Below, piece by piece: positions 9,348 to 19,653 of a stretch of 60,000 nucleotides of DNA. How positions within the stretch are numbered: the stretch's first letter is position 1; each line of letters opens with the position of its first letter. The position numbers and the translations under genes were made by a program. The DNA comes from Symsagittifera roscoffensis (lineage: Eukaryota; Xenacoelomorpha; Acoela; Convolutidae). The notes beneath the pieces were generated by a model. It saw nothing but the letters and a program-made list of their open reading frames with translations. It searched no databases and was not told the DNA's origin. The DNA is taken from positions 38,020,600 to 38,080,599 of the forward strand of contig NC_087070.1 in NCBI RefSeq assembly GCF_963678635.1, read 5' to 3'.

Positions 9348-10638
9348 GTGTAAACCAAAGCCATTTTCGGTACGGGGCTTTTACAAATTCTTCATTGGAG
9401 ATTTTTGATAAAGTCCCAGTTTTGGAAACAATTATGTCATCTTACACACAAGAAGTATTCCCCAGTACTTCTCTGGATGAAAGCAGTATTGAGTTTGATT
9501 TTGAAACGGATCGTAACCTCTACTTGGATATGCGTGATACCCATCTTAGCTTAAAGCTTCAACTATTTAAAGGAAGATTGTTTGATGCTTTCAAAAAAGA
9601 AAAAGCAGAACATAAAGCAAAATCGGAGGAAGATTCAGATGAGGAACCACAAACTTACTTAACTTATGTAAACAATCTACTACATTCTCTATTCTCCAAC
9701 TGTGAAATTTACTTTAACAATACAATGGTTTACAATGCCAATGGATTATATCCTCATAAGGCACAGATATTGACCGCAGTAAAGTAATTCGTCAGCAGTG
9801 AGTAATAAAGGAATTCTTGCTTGTCATGGAGACAGTTTTGAAGAAAATCCTGATGCATTTGATATGTATCCATTCACTGATAGAGCAAATTCCTTGGGAA
9901 CAGGGATAACTTTTTCACTCTATGGGAGGCTCGCCATTGATTTGTTTACTTGCAAAAAACTGTTGCTACCAAATACCAAAGTTCGAATTAAACTTATTCG
10001 AGCTAGACCTAATTTTTACATGTTATCTGATAATCCAAATGTCAGTCTGAAAATAGTTGATTGTTCGTTGTTTACTAGAAGAGTTTTAGTTGCTGAACCT
10101 AATCATCAATACTTGCAATGGAATCTGGAAAGAGAACCTGCTCAATACAATTACATGGAAACTATAGCAAGAACCTTTATCATTCCATCTCGTCAAAACC
10201 AATTCATACAAGAAAATATATTCAATAACGCTCCAATAAGAAGAGTAGCTGTTGCAATGAATACAAATTCAGCTGTTGCAGGTTCTTTTTATGAAAATCC
10301 TTTCAATTATCAACAATTTTATTTGAGAGAGCTTAGAATTATTCGGGGTGGAAGAGCAATTATTTCATTAGATACAACTTCTCCTTGTCGACCCTATGTT
10401 ACAACAATGAAAGCAATGCAGTTTAACGAAAATTTTCCAGCTCTTCCTATGGAAGATTTTCAAAATCACTATATTCTAGTTTTCGACTTGACTTCACTAC
10501 AGGATGCCGCTGAACACTTGCATTATCCAGAACTTTTTTCAGTTTCCCTTAGAGCAAGTAACGGAAGTGATAGTCTTTGGAGAAAGACTATCAAATGTTC
10601 AAATTGACAAATTCGGAACAGTCGCTAAAAATGTTTAG
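9344..10638 (+). pseudogene. MCP copy 2, two lesions
   Basis: It is open from 9344 to 9787, where a replaced segment after CACAGATAT (about 9773-9788) is four bases longer than in the intact copy and brings a stop. Reading resumes at about 9798. A deletion of about 32 bp near 10,533 removes the SGESLRLE region and shifts the frame again to a stop at 10,607. It cannot make full-length capsid protein. Confidence 0.75.
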
Positions 10639-10989
10639 TTTTTTTGAGTTTTCAGGTTCCTATAAAAATATTGTAGCTTTTTTGGGACTTTTCATTCTGA
10701 TTGTCTCTGTACTATATATCTTGTTTTTCTTCAGACCTAAATCTCCAGAAAAAGCAGCTAATGAATGCTGTTTAATTGAAAACCCAAGACATTTCTTCAA
10801 CCTAGACTGTAAAACAGTGTTCAACAAATTTTGTCCAGTTCACAAGTTTTGTGTATGGGACTTTGTTGATTCAGTACCCAAATGCGAGTAAGTCAATAAC
10901 TTTAGGATTTTCCATCCTAAATTACAATATCATACTTTCTATTTCTTTGTTTTAGATGTAAATCAGCTATTATTTGCGAAAATGGATAA
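10631..10989 (+). CDS. Cys-rich membrane protein, spliced form (exons 10631-10887, 10956-10989)
   Basis: Unspliced, the ORF ends at 10,891. Removing the 68-bp intron 10,888-10,955 extends the Cys-rich tail by eleven codons (ECKSAIICENG, the first completed across the junction) to a stop at 10,987-10,989. That stop overlaps the protease start at 10,982 in another frame. The added exon contributes two Cys to a Cys-rich domain and ends exactly at the next gene, which supports real splicing. The membrane segment is at about residues 13-34. The same structure is kept in the copies at 18,904 and 27,181. Confidence 0.65.
10888..10955 (+). other. 68-bp GT-AG intron in the membrane-protein gene
   Basis: The donor is GTAAGT at 10,888 and the acceptor TTTCTTTGTTTTAG ends at 10,955 with a good pyrimidine tract. 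Copies lie at 19,161-19,228 and 27,438-27,505. In the 3.41-kb repeats the donor is present but the right half of the intron has been replaced by integrase sequence. The duplication breakpoint therefore lies inside this intron. Confidence 0.65.
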
Positions 10990-11380
10990 TTTTTCACTTC
11001 TGCAAATTATTGAAAGAATTCGTGAGCTCAGGTTCAAGTACATGGGATCTTACCCCTCTGATAAAGTACCTCAACTAACAAAATACCCTTTTGCAATTGT
11101 TAACTCAGCTCCAAGCAATGATAGAGGGGAGCACTGGATCATGATGGCTCGATTGGATAAAACTTACTATTTTGCTGATTCTTTGGGTCGGAAAAGAACA
11201 ACTTATTCCTTTCTAACAAAAAAATATCGGCGAATGGTTCCTCGAAAGCTACAAAAAACTGATAATTTGTGTGGATTTTACGCAATTTATTCAGCATTTC
11301 TTCTTATTAAATTCTACCAGACAAACTTGAATAATATTCATGATGTGCATGTTTTGAATTTTATAAGTAATTTTATGTAA
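10982..11380 (+). CDS. Adenain/Ulp1-like cysteine protease, copy 1
   Basis: The product has 132 residues. Expected catalytic residues are His51 (GEHWIMM), Asp66 (FADSLG), Gln91 and Cys97 (NLCGFYAIY). His-Trp, an acidic residue after a short strand, and Gln six residues before the Cys match the C5/C48 pattern. In Polintons and adenoviruses this enzyme matures capsid proteins; that role is inferred. It is shorter than adenoviral proteases (about 200 residues), lacking mainly the C-terminal part. It follows the second exon of the membrane-protein gene with overlap, and is last in the capsid gene block. Confidence 0.75.
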   Translation: MDNFSLLQIIERIRELRFKYMGSYPSDKVPQLTKYPFAIVNSAPSNDRGEHWIMMARLDKTYYFADSLGRKRTTYSFLTKKYRRMVPRKLQKTDNLCGFYAIYSAFLLIKFYQTNLNNIHDVHVLNFISNFM

Positions 11381-11942
11381 ATTTGTAGTTTTTTCATTTG
11401 TAAGTGTAAATTATGGCAGTAAGTTTACTATACGATGCAGTGATTTAAATACTTTCTTTGTAATTTAAACTTTTTTTCTCAAAAAACTTGACTTTTTTCG
11501 AAGTCTCTGTAGGTTCAGAATAGATTCAGATAGGTAGAAAGTAAAAGTGTCTAAAAAATTTTTATTAGATCAAATTAAACAAAATCTTATCGTTTTTGAA
11601 TTTTTTCGAAAAAATTTTTTTGATAAAAAATCCAAGTTTTTGCACAAAAACTCTTACCATTGACTTACCATGCACCAAAAAACTAAATACATAACCTTTA
11701 TTCTACAATCTACACGTAATTAACAATTAACTGTTCCCAATTAGATAACGCGCGCCAAAAACTTTGCGAAAAAAATTAACAAAAACCAAAAAATTTTCGT
11801 TTTTCTTACCATTATCTTACCATCACACAAACCATAAAACCATACCATCGGTATTTCCTATCTTTATACATTGTAGACTCTATACCCAATCTTAATACAT
11901 AGCCGGAAGACCGGATGTTCTATTCCCTATCTTAATACATGT
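11381..11942 (+). other. AT-rich 3' flank of the capsid block with short repeats
   Basis: There is no gene. It holds A/T homopolymers, several CTTACCAT copies (around 11,655-11,822), a GATAACGCGCGCCAAAA segment near 11,743, and repeats of CTATCTTAATACAT-like sequence (about 11,870-11,942) ending in GGGTCTTCAGG. Nearly identical sequence occurs at 19,654-20,210 and 27,931-28,488. It could include the element's own terminal region or the 3' tail of the adjoining retrotransposon fragment. I cannot tell which. Confidence 0.5.
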
Positions 11943-12360
11943 GGGTCTTCAGGTTCCCCCCTTGATCAGCCTCAACATCTACTACTGATTTGTGTCCTTT
12001 TGTTGATCTTTTTCGCCATCCCAGACGCATGCTTCTTGAATGACATCTCTGTGTCCATGTGTACTCCAAGAATATTGATTTCTTCGTTGTTCTGGATCGG
12101 AGTGCCCAGGAAACTCAGGCCTGTCGACGCGTTCCCAGCTGTTTCGACAAGTGCCGCGGTCTTCTCCGTGGAGAGGAGATTTTCATAATCTGCTGACCAC
12201 TTCTCCACTTGCCGGAGAGCAGGGGCGAGGCGAACTGCTGCTTCTGCCACTGTCCTGCCAGACGCTGAGATGGTGAATTCGTCTGCGAATAGGTCTGCAT
12301 ACACTCCTGGTGCTGAGCTGCAGATCTTTGTCGGCAGCGTTGCGGTGGCGAGGCAAAAAA
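11943..12360 (-). mobile_element. Non-LTR reverse transcriptase C-terminal fragment A, copy 1
   Basis: On the minus strand, ORF 12,412-11,972 reads FADEFTISASGRTVAEAA and then LGVHMDTEMSFKKHASGMAK. This matches the end of a non-LTR reverse transcriptase, with the catalytic YADD-type box degraded to ADE, plus the following helix and LGV..D..MSFKKH thumb motif. The piece is clearly GC-richer than its AT-rich surroundings, which marks it as inserted DNA. It is only a fragment, with no endonuclease part. Copies recur at about 20,211 and 28,489. Confidence 0.65.
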
Positions 12361-12759
12361 AAAAAGGTTGTGTTCTAGTAATAGCGTTTGTTTTATTGTT
12401 TTTTCCACGCAATCAGTCTCCGAAAATAATCATTGGACTGGGTCGAGCGGTATATCATAAAAAGTTCTTTCTTGATTAGAACGACAGTAAAAAGCCTCCA
12501 AACAATTTTCCAAGTGAATAGAAAAATTGTTATGTTTTTTGAAACTTAGTGCAACTTCGAGCCACTAAAACTATCGAGTAACGCACATCATTTATGAACA
12601 TTGGCAATTTAGACTAAAAAATATTGGTCGTACTAAAAATGAAACCGATTTTAAAAGCATCCTTAAGCGCTTTCTCGGCCATAAAATTCTCCAATCACTT
12701 TTAAAAAATTTTGGTGCAAAAACTTAGGAAAAGTTATAGAACGTTTTTTTCCAGCCGAG
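12361..12759 (+). other. Unassigned AT-rich spacer between two retroelement fragments
   Basis: No gene is supported. The first 100 bp continue the flank of the GC-rich reverse transcriptase fragment (an A run, then GTTGTGTTCTAGTA). The rest is AT-rich and repeated in the other two long units near 20,640-21,030 and 28,920-29,330. Confidence 0.4.
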
Positions 12760-14559
12760 CATATTATTTTCATATAGCCTCCTGGTTGATAAAAGATGTC
12801 TAGGAATGACTTTTTTTTGCTACAATTAACTTCTGAATTCACTGAGTGATCTATTGTGATCTATCAATTGGTACTGCTTCGTCTTTCTCTTGAAAACTTT
12901 TCTTTAGTTTTTTCTTTGGAATTTTTGGCAAATTGTGACAAGTCTGTTTTCTTTACGCAGTGGATTTGTTGAAATTTTTTGAACGACTCTGGGGTTTTGC
13001 TTGTATGTGTTTTCTTGTTTCAATGCAATTTAAGAACTCCATAAACAAGAAACAAAAACTATCATATTTTTCAAGCAATCCAAAGATTTTAGAAGATTCT
13101 TTTTCGTTACTAATAACTCTGCAGGAAATTTTTCGATTTTGTCAGTACAGCTTCTGCTCAACAGACTGGTCAACAGAATTTGATTCCCCAGTTAATTTGC
13201 CTATTTATTCTTTTCAGTTGTGAAACTTGTAAATTTGTGAGTAAATTACGCTATATGTTAAATAGTGAAAGCTTATATTTGTAAATTTGTTAGTAAATTG
13301 CGCTATATGTTAAATAGTGAACGCTTGAAAGCTTGTATCTTGATCCAACAAAATTCCTAGATATCTGCATGATTTCAAAACGTTAAATTCGAGATTATTA
13401 TGAAAAACTGAGACTATTCTATTTGAACTGTTGAATAAAGAAAATTCTTTTTTATCGGAATTCAAAGAATGACTGCTCTTTTTCATGTAAGTGTTGACGT
13501 CATCTCGCTTTTTTTTAGCGTGTTCAAGCAATATTTTTGAACACTTTGACTCACTATTAGACTGCCATTGTCTACAAAATGAATACCTTGATTTGATGAA
13601 TCAAATTTGAATGAAAATCTTTAACATAGAGCATGAAAACTATTGGTCCGAAAATTGGCCTTTGTGGCACTCCGTTATTCAAGGCTTCCATTTGGATTTT
13701 TTTTTCATTTTTAGTTTCTATTGGCAATTTTTCACAAAAATGTTCAAAAATTATTAAAGCCACTTTTGAGAAAACCATTTCAGTTTTTTGGTGAAAAATG
13801 TCGTGACATTTTGAAATAAGCAATTTTGAAAGATCCAAAAAAAATCTGCAGACATATCTCCATTGCGACCATTAAAATCAAGTATTTCCATTAACAAAAT
13901 TGCAGCGTTGAGTGATGATTTCTATGTAAAAACCGAACCGCATATTCTTTAAAAGCCTGTTTTTGTCATTATATTCAGTTGATTGTGTTATTAAAACTCT
14001 TTCAAAAAGATTAGAATAAATTGGGGGGCAGAAATTTGTCAAAAGTTTTCCGCTACCCTATCGTTTTTTCGGTAAATTGGTGTTATATCAAATTTTCTAT
14101 AGCTCTTCAGGAAGTATAATTGACTCGATGCATTCATTTGTTACGAAATGTATGTCTTCACCCGTTGCAATTTTTGAACATTTAATGCTCTATGATGGTA
14201 TGTTCATATGGCCAGCGGCTTCATTTCTTTGTAAACTATCACTAACAGAAAGAAGTCTTGAACAATGAAAAAATCTAGCCGTGAACTCTGAACAAAATTT
14301 GCTTTTTTACCAAATTCTGCGAAAGCTCAATGTCACGCTAATGCTAGGTCAAATTGATTATGTGTTCGCCTGAAGGAGAAAGTAAAGGAGTAATTTTTTC
14401 GTGTGTTTGTTACATTTTCTGTTTTTGTGTCGGCAAAGTTCCATTTCTTTTTGGTCTTTACCATTTTGTGAGAAAGTGTAAGGCGATGACCCGTCTCAGC
14501 GTTTTTCAAAAACCTAATTTCATATAGCCTCCTGGTTAATAAAAGAAGTCTAGGAATGA
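12760..14559 (-). mobile_element. Degenerate non-LTR retrotransposon B, copy 1 (3' part)
   Basis: On the minus strand, ORF 13,838-13,572 contains GVPQRPIFGPIVFMLYVKDF, the conserved reverse transcriptase motif. ORF 13,531-13,310 contains CRYLGILLDQDTSFQ, the thumb motif after the catalytic box. The order on the minus strand is right for a CR1/Jockey-like element. Many frame breaks show it is dead. The 5' (endonuclease) part is missing here because the sequence is cut at the 14,560 junction. The unit-3 copy extends further. Confidence 0.7.
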
Positions 14560-14560
14560 G
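14515..14560 (+). other. Junction of the 8.27-kb unit with an inserted 40-bp copy
   Basis: Retrotransposon-B sequence ends near 14,515 and MCP sequence begins at 14,560. Between them lies a segment (CATATAGCCTCCTGGTTAAT and onward) nearly identical to 12,771-12,809 and to 29,330-29,368. The same composite junction occurs at 22,786-22,831. Confidence 0.75.
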
Positions 14561-15000
14561 CTCCAATAAGAAGAGTAGCTGTTGCAATGAATACAAATTC
14601 AGCTGTTGCAGGTTCTTTTTATGAAAATCCTTTCAATTATCAACAATTTCATTTGAGAGAGCTTAGAACTATTCGGGGTGGAAGAGCAATTATTTCATTA
14701 GATACAACTTCTCCTTGTCGACCCTATGTTACAACAATGAAAGCAATGCAGTTTAACGAAGATTTTCCAGCTCTTCCTATGGAAGATTTTCAAAATCACT
14801 ATATTCTAGTTTTCGACTTGACTTCACTACAGGATGCCGCTGAACACTTGCATTATCCAGAACTTAGTGGAGAAAGCTTGAGATTAGAAATGTTTTTTTT
14901 TCAGTTTCCCTTGGAGCAAGTAACGGAAGTGATAGTCTTGGGAGAAAGACTATCAAATGTTCAAATTGACAAATTCGGAACAGTCGCTAAAAATGTTTAG
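14560..15000 (+). pseudogene. MCP C-terminal fragment at the unit junction, copy 3a
   Basis: It begins in mid-gene at the junction. ORF 14,587-15,000 equals the last 137 residues of the complete MCP, with the nine-T run intact and the normal stop overlapping the next ATG. It is a 5'-truncated fragment produced by the duplication breakpoint. Confidence 0.8.
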
Positions 15001-15253
15001 TTTTTTTGAGTTTTCAGGTTCCTATAAAAATATTGTAGCTTTTTTGGGACTTTTCATTGTGATTGTCTCTGTACTATATATCTTGTTTTTCTTCAGACCT
15101 AAATCTCCAGAAAAAGCAGCTAATGAATGCTGTTTAATTGAAAACCCAAGACATTTCTTCAACCTAGACTGTAAATCAGTGTTCAACAAATTTTGTCCAG
15201 TTCACAAGTTTTGTGTATGGGACTTTGTTGATTCAGTACCCAAATGCGAGTAA
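14993..15253 (+). CDS. Cys-rich single-pass membrane protein, copy 3a
   Basis: It encodes the same protein as copy 1. The site after GCGAG reads TAAATC instead of TAAGTC, so the donor is weakened to GTAAAT. Integrase sequence follows at about 15,264, hence no second exon. Confidence 0.65.
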   Translation: MFSFFEFSGSYKNIVAFLGLFIVIVSVLYILFFFRPKSPEKAANECCLIENPRHFFNLDCKSVFNKFCPVHKFCVWDFVDSVPKCE

Positions 15254-15749
15254 ATCAATAACTTACACTTTGCAAGCTTTCAAAAAAATGATTTCTCAAA
15301 AAAACACTCCTGAAAAGCTTTGGGTTGATAAAGGAACGGAATATGGAGGAACTTTCAAAAAATTTTGCAAGGAAAAAAGCATTGAAGTTTACTCAACCAT
15401 GAGTGAAACAAAAGCTGCATTTGCAGAGAGAGCCATTCAATCAGACTATCAAATGTTCAAATTGACAAATTCGGAACAGTCGCTAAAAATGTTTAGTTTT
15501 TTTGAGTTTTCAGGTTCCTATAAAAATATTGTAGCTTTTTTGGGACTTTTCATTGTGATTGTCTGTGTACTATATATCTTGTTTTTCTTCAGACCTAAAT
15601 CTCCAGAAAAAGCAGCTAATGAATGCTGTTTAATTGAAAACCCAAGACATTTCTTCAACCTAGACTGTATATCAGTGTTCAACAAATTTTGTCCAGTTCA
15701 CAAGTTTTGTGTATGGGACTTTGTTGATTCAGTACCCAAATGCGAGTAA
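15213..15749 (+). pseudogene. Chimeric ORF: integrase fragment fused in frame to membrane protein
   Basis: A 178-codon ORF. It begins in the shadow frame of the upstream membrane-protein gene and runs through the integrase segment with WVDKGTEY and FAERAIQS (about 15,264-15,440). It then passes directly into the end of MCP and the complete membrane protein (ATG at 15,489). The join follows CCATTCAATCA. It results from a 496-bp tandem duplication (14,993 to 15,489). Expression is unknown; the membrane protein could still start from its own ATG. Confidence 0.6.
15489..15749 (+). CDS. Cys-rich single-pass membrane protein, copy 3b
   Basis: It is a complete 86-codon copy with small changes: Cys in the membrane segment (VIVCVLYI) and Ile for Lys after the third Cys-containing motif. 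It lies inside the chimeric ORF in the same frame. The donor GTAAGT is present but followed by integrase sequence from about 15,760. Confidence 0.6.
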   Translation: MFSFFEFSGSYKNIVAFLGLFIVIVCVLYILFFFRPKSPEKAANECCLIENPRHFFNLDCISVFNKFCPVHKFCVWDFVDSVPKCE

Positions 15750-15759
15750 GTCAATAACT

Positions 15760-16328
15760 TACACTTTGCAAGCTTTCAAAAAATTGATTTCTCAAAAAAA
15801 CACTCCTGAAAAGCTTTGGGTTGATAAAGGAACGGAATATGGAGGAACTTTCAAAAAATTTTGCAAGGAAAAAAGCATTAAAGTTTACTCAACTATGAGT
15901 GAAACAAAAGCTGCATTTGCAGAGAGAGCCATTCAATCATTAAAACACATTTTTTACCGCTACATAGAAGATCATGGTGAAAAATTCATTATCAAGTTGC
16001 CGCAAGTTGTGTTTACAATGAATTTTCGCATCAATAGATCTATTGGGAAATCACCTAGAGATATCAAGAATACTGATTTCCTCTCAATTTTGTACAATAA
16101 ACCTCTAACAAGGTATAAGAAACTAAAATTCAAAGTTGGAGACAGAGTGAGAATTTCAAAGAATGATATTCCGTTCCGAAAAGGATATAAACCACAATTT
16201 ACAGATGAATTTTTTGAAATTTCGCCATTTCTACAAAAAAGCCTCCAACATACATCATCAAAGATCTCGACAAAGAGGAAATTCGTGGAAAATTTTATGA
16301 AAAAGAGCTTAGAAAATGTTCTGATTAA
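15760..16328 (+). pseudogene. Integrase C-half, array copy 3
   Basis: It has the same truncated start and C-terminal frame change as the other copies; the second Asp and the Glu are kept. Substitutions include Phe for Cys in TMNFRINRS and Val for Phe in the preceding motif. One long ORF (15,709-16,350) includes shadow-frame sequence from the membrane-protein gene. Confidence 0.75.
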
Positions 16329-16370
16329 AGGTAAATCATTTTTAAACTAAATTTTTACCGATCAGTTGTC

Positions 16371-17197
16371 ATGGATTCTTTCACTATTGAGTTGGTTTCC
16401 CACGCTTCTTTTAATTGTTATCCGAATAATAATCTTAGTTCTTTTACAAATTTTCTACCTGAACAAATACATTTGAAAGGAGAATGGGAGGTTGCTATTT
16501 CGGAAATATCATACCCTTCTTAGTACCAAAATGTTACAGAGGGAAAGTTTACATTCGTAGATGGAAGAGAAAGTTCTGAGGAGAAAAGAAAGATTGTACC
16601 GATGAACATTGAACCAGGATTGTATCCAAGTATTGTTGATATAGTTGTAGCCATGAACAACAAAATTCGAGAACGTCTAGGAGCTCAAACTTTGAATATA
16701 ACGGAATCTATGTATCAGTAGATAAAATTACACAAAAAGTTGCTGTTCATTTACCTGAGAGTCAATCAGTGTTTATAATTCAGAGTGCTGATTTGAGCCA
16801 CATTTTTGGTTGTGATTTAGAACAAAATTAAACAGGGGTTATAATGAAAGGAAAAGGTCCACATTATCCTCAGTATTCTTACGACATTATACGAATACAT
16901 TCCCTATTGATATAAAGTGATATTATAGAATATAACATAGTTGGTGATACAAAAACTCCCTTATTGCGTTGTATTCCATTTATCTCCAAAGTGAAGAGTG
17001 GAGATATCATTTCTACAAGACAGTACATGAATTATCAATCCTTTACAAATTTACAGTTTAAAAAGCTGTTGAAAAATTCTTTCCATAGTATCAAGATAGA
17101 ACTAAGAGATAGTACAGGCGAAAAAATTCCTTTTGTGTCCGTAGGAATCACTCGAGTTGTTCTCTTGTTCCGCAAGATTTCGAATAATCTTTTTTGA
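16371..17197 (+). pseudogene. Penton/minor-capsid-like protein, copy 3, broken
   Basis: The start context is as in the other copies. In-frame TAG at 16,521-16,523 stops it after 50 codons. A further stop (CAA to TAA, about 16,829) lies in the continuing frame, besides the shared frame change and TAA. The last part is open at 16,964-17,197. Confidence 0.6.
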
Positions 17198-17214
17198 TTT
17201 AAACTTCATACGAA

Positions 17215-17583
17215 ATGGTTGCTCAAAAATCAGCTAATTTCCCTATTTTTCGAGGACATGCAAGACAGCGTGGAAGAGGTTTTGGAGCTCTTGCACAAAC
17301 TCTTGGGAGAACTGCAATCCCCTTTATTAAAAAATATATAGTCCCAGCGGCAAAAAGAATTGGGGCAGATTTGTTTGAAATTGCTGCTCCAGAGATTGGG
17401 GAAGTTGTTAGTGGACGTAAAAACTCAAAACATTTGCAAAAAATGTCGGAACAAAAACAGTTCGGAAACAATTGGGAGGTAGAAAAAAGAAATCTAAGCG
17501 TAAAACAGCTAGAACCAGATCCATTTCTCGAAAAAGCAGATCGAATAACAGTCGCTCTCGCAAAGACATTTTTGACAATATAA
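17215..17583 (+). pseudogene. Basic core protein, copy 3, frameshifted
   Basis: The first 69 residues match the intact copies. A one-base loss in the A run after GTGGACGT (near 17,420) shifts the frame. The ORF continues by chance to 17,583 with an unrelated sequence and loses the poly-basic tail. Confidence 0.7.
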
Positions 17584-17584
17584 A

Positions 17585-18911
17585 ATGAGTGTAAACCAAA
17601 GCCATTTTCGGTACGGGGCTTTTACAAATTCTTCATTGGAGATTTTTGATAAAGTCCCAGTTTTGGAAACAATTATGTCATCTTACACACAAGAAGTATT
17701 CCCCAGTACTTCTCTGGATGAAAGCAGTATTGAGTTTGAATTTGAAACGGATCGTAACCTCTACTTGGATATGCGTGATACCCATCTTAGCTTAAAGCTT
17801 CAACTATTTAAAGAAAGATTGTTTGATGCTTTCAAAAAAGAAAAAGCAGAACATAAAGCAAAATCGGAGGAAGATTCAGATGAGGAACCACAAATTTACT
17901 TAACTTATGTAAACAATCTACTACATTCTCTATTCTCCAACTGTGAAATTTATTTTAACAATACAATGGTTTACAATGCCAATGGATTATATCCTCATAA
18001 GGCACAGATATCGACCGCAGTGAAGTAATTCGTCAGCAGTGACTAATAAAGGAATTCTTGCTTGTCATGGATACAGTTTTGAAGAAAATCCTGATGCATT
18101 TGATATGTATCCATTCACTGATAGAGCAAATTCCTTGGGAACAGGGATAACTTTTTCACTCTATGGGAGGCTCGCCATTGATTTGTTTACTTGCAAAAAA
18201 CTGTTGCTACCAAATACCAAAGTTCGAATTAAACTTATTCGAGCTAGACCTAATTTTTACATGTTATCTGATAATCCAAATGTCAGTCTGAAAATAGTTG
18301 ATTGTTCGTTGTTTACTAGAAGAGTTTTAGTTGCTGAACCTAATCATCAATACTTGCAATGGAATCTGGAAAGAGAACCTGCTCAATACAATTACATGGA
18401 AACTATAGCAAGAACCTTTATCATTCCATCTCGTCAAAACCAATTCATACAAGAAAATATATTCAATAACGCTCCAATAAGAAGAGTAGCTGTTGCAATG
18501 AATACAAATTCAGCTGTTGCAGGTTCTTTTTATGAAAATCCTTTCAATTATCAACAATTTTATTTGAGAGAGCTTAGAATTATTCGGGGTGGAAGAGCAA
18601 TTATTTCATTAGATACAACTTCTCCTTGTCGACCCTATGTTACAACAATGAAAGCAATGCAGTTTAACGAAAATTTTCCAGCTCTTCCTATGGAAGATTT
18701 TCAAAATCACTATATTCTAGTTTTCGACTTGACTTCACTACAGGATGCCGCTGAACACTTGCATTATCCAGAACTTAGTGGAGAAAGCTTGAGATTAGAA
18801 ATGTTTTTTTTTCAGTTTCCCTTAGAGCAAGTAACGGAAGTGATAGTCTTGGGAGAAAGACTATCAAATGTTCAAATTGACAAATTCGGAACAATCGCTA
18901 AAAATGTTTAG
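17585..18911 (+). pseudogene. MCP copy 3, one frame break
   Basis: It is open at 17,585-18,028, then broken by the same replaced segment as copy 2 (GACCGCAGTGAAGTAATTCG). It reopens at 18,039-18,911 (290 residues), and the C-terminal part is otherwise complete. It differs from full length by that single frame change. Confidence 0.75.
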
Positions 18912-19262
18912 TTTTTTTGAGTTTTCAGGTTCCTATAAAAATATTGTAGCTTTTTTGGGACTTTTCATTGTGATTGTCTCTGTACTATATATCTTGTTTT
19001 TCTTCAGACCTAAATCTCCAGAAAAAGCAGCTAATGAATGCTGTTTAAATGAAAACCCAAGACATTTCTTCAACCTAGACTGTAAATCAGTGTTCAGCAA
19101 ATTTTGTACAGTTCACAAGTTTTGTGTATGGGACTTTGTTGATTCAGTACCCAAATGCGAGTAAGTCAATAACTTTAGGATTTTCCATCCTAAATTACAA
19201 TATCATACTTTCTATTTCTTTGTTTTAGATGTAAATCAACTATTATTTGCGAAAATGGATAA
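18904..19262 (+). CDS. Cys-rich membrane protein, spliced form, copy 3c (exons 18904-19160, 19229-19262)
   Basis: It has the same intron structure as the 10,631 copy: donor at 19,161, acceptor ending at 19,228, second exon ending at the protease start. Substitutions include Asn for Ile after the Cys pair, and Ser and Thr changes near the third Cys group. All Cys are retained. Confidence 0.65.
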
Positions 19263-19653
19263 TTTTTCACTTCTGCAAATTATTGAAAGAATTCGTGAGC
19301 TCAGGTTCAAGTACATGGGATCTTACCCCTCTGATAAAGTACCTCAACTAACAAAATACCGTTTTGCAATTGTTAACTCAGCTCCAAGCAATGATAGAGG
19401 GGAGCACTGGATCATGATGGCTCGATTGGATAAAACTTACTATTTTGCTGATTCTTTGGGTCGGAAAAGAACAACTTATTCCTTTCTAACAAAAAAATAT
19501 CGGCGAATGGTTCCTCGAAAGCTACAAAAAACTGATAATTTGTGTGGATTTTACGCAATTTATTCAGCATTTCTTCTTATTAAATTCTACCAGACAAACT
19601 TGAATAATATTCATGATGTGCATGTTTTGAATTTTATAAGTAATTTTATGTAA
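19255..19653 (+). CDS. Adenain/Ulp1-like cysteine protease, copy 2
   Basis: It is open at 132 residues. It is identical in layout to copy 1 with Pro36 replaced by Arg; His51, Asp66, Gln91 and Cys97 are retained. Confidence 0.75.
   Translation: MDNFSLLQIIERIRELRFKYMGSYPSDKVPQLTKYRFAIVNSAPSNDRGEHWIMMARLDKTYYFADSLGRKRTTYSFLTKKYRRMVPRKLQKTDNLCGFYAIYSAFLLIKFYQTNLNNIHDVHVLNFISNFM

Larger units (their letters stand above)
4107..10899 (+). repeat. 3.41-kb tandem duplication of the capsid module
   Basis: Unit 1 is 4107-7517 and unit 2 is 7518-about 10,899. Each holds integrase C-half, penton-like gene, core, MCP and membrane protein. Equivalent starts are offset by 3411-3412 bp (5562/8973, 5933/9344). 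The breakpoint joins the intron after the membrane-protein gene to the middle of the integrase. Short shared sequence (AATAACTT) lies at the join. The units differ by many substitutions, so this duplication is older than the 8.27-kb one. Confidence 0.85.

Noticed and set aside
12000-12188. Plus-strand ORFs of 60-70 codons over the GC-rich retroelement fragments
   Set aside because: The minus strand carries clear reverse transcriptase motifs; the plus-strand ORFs are shadows.
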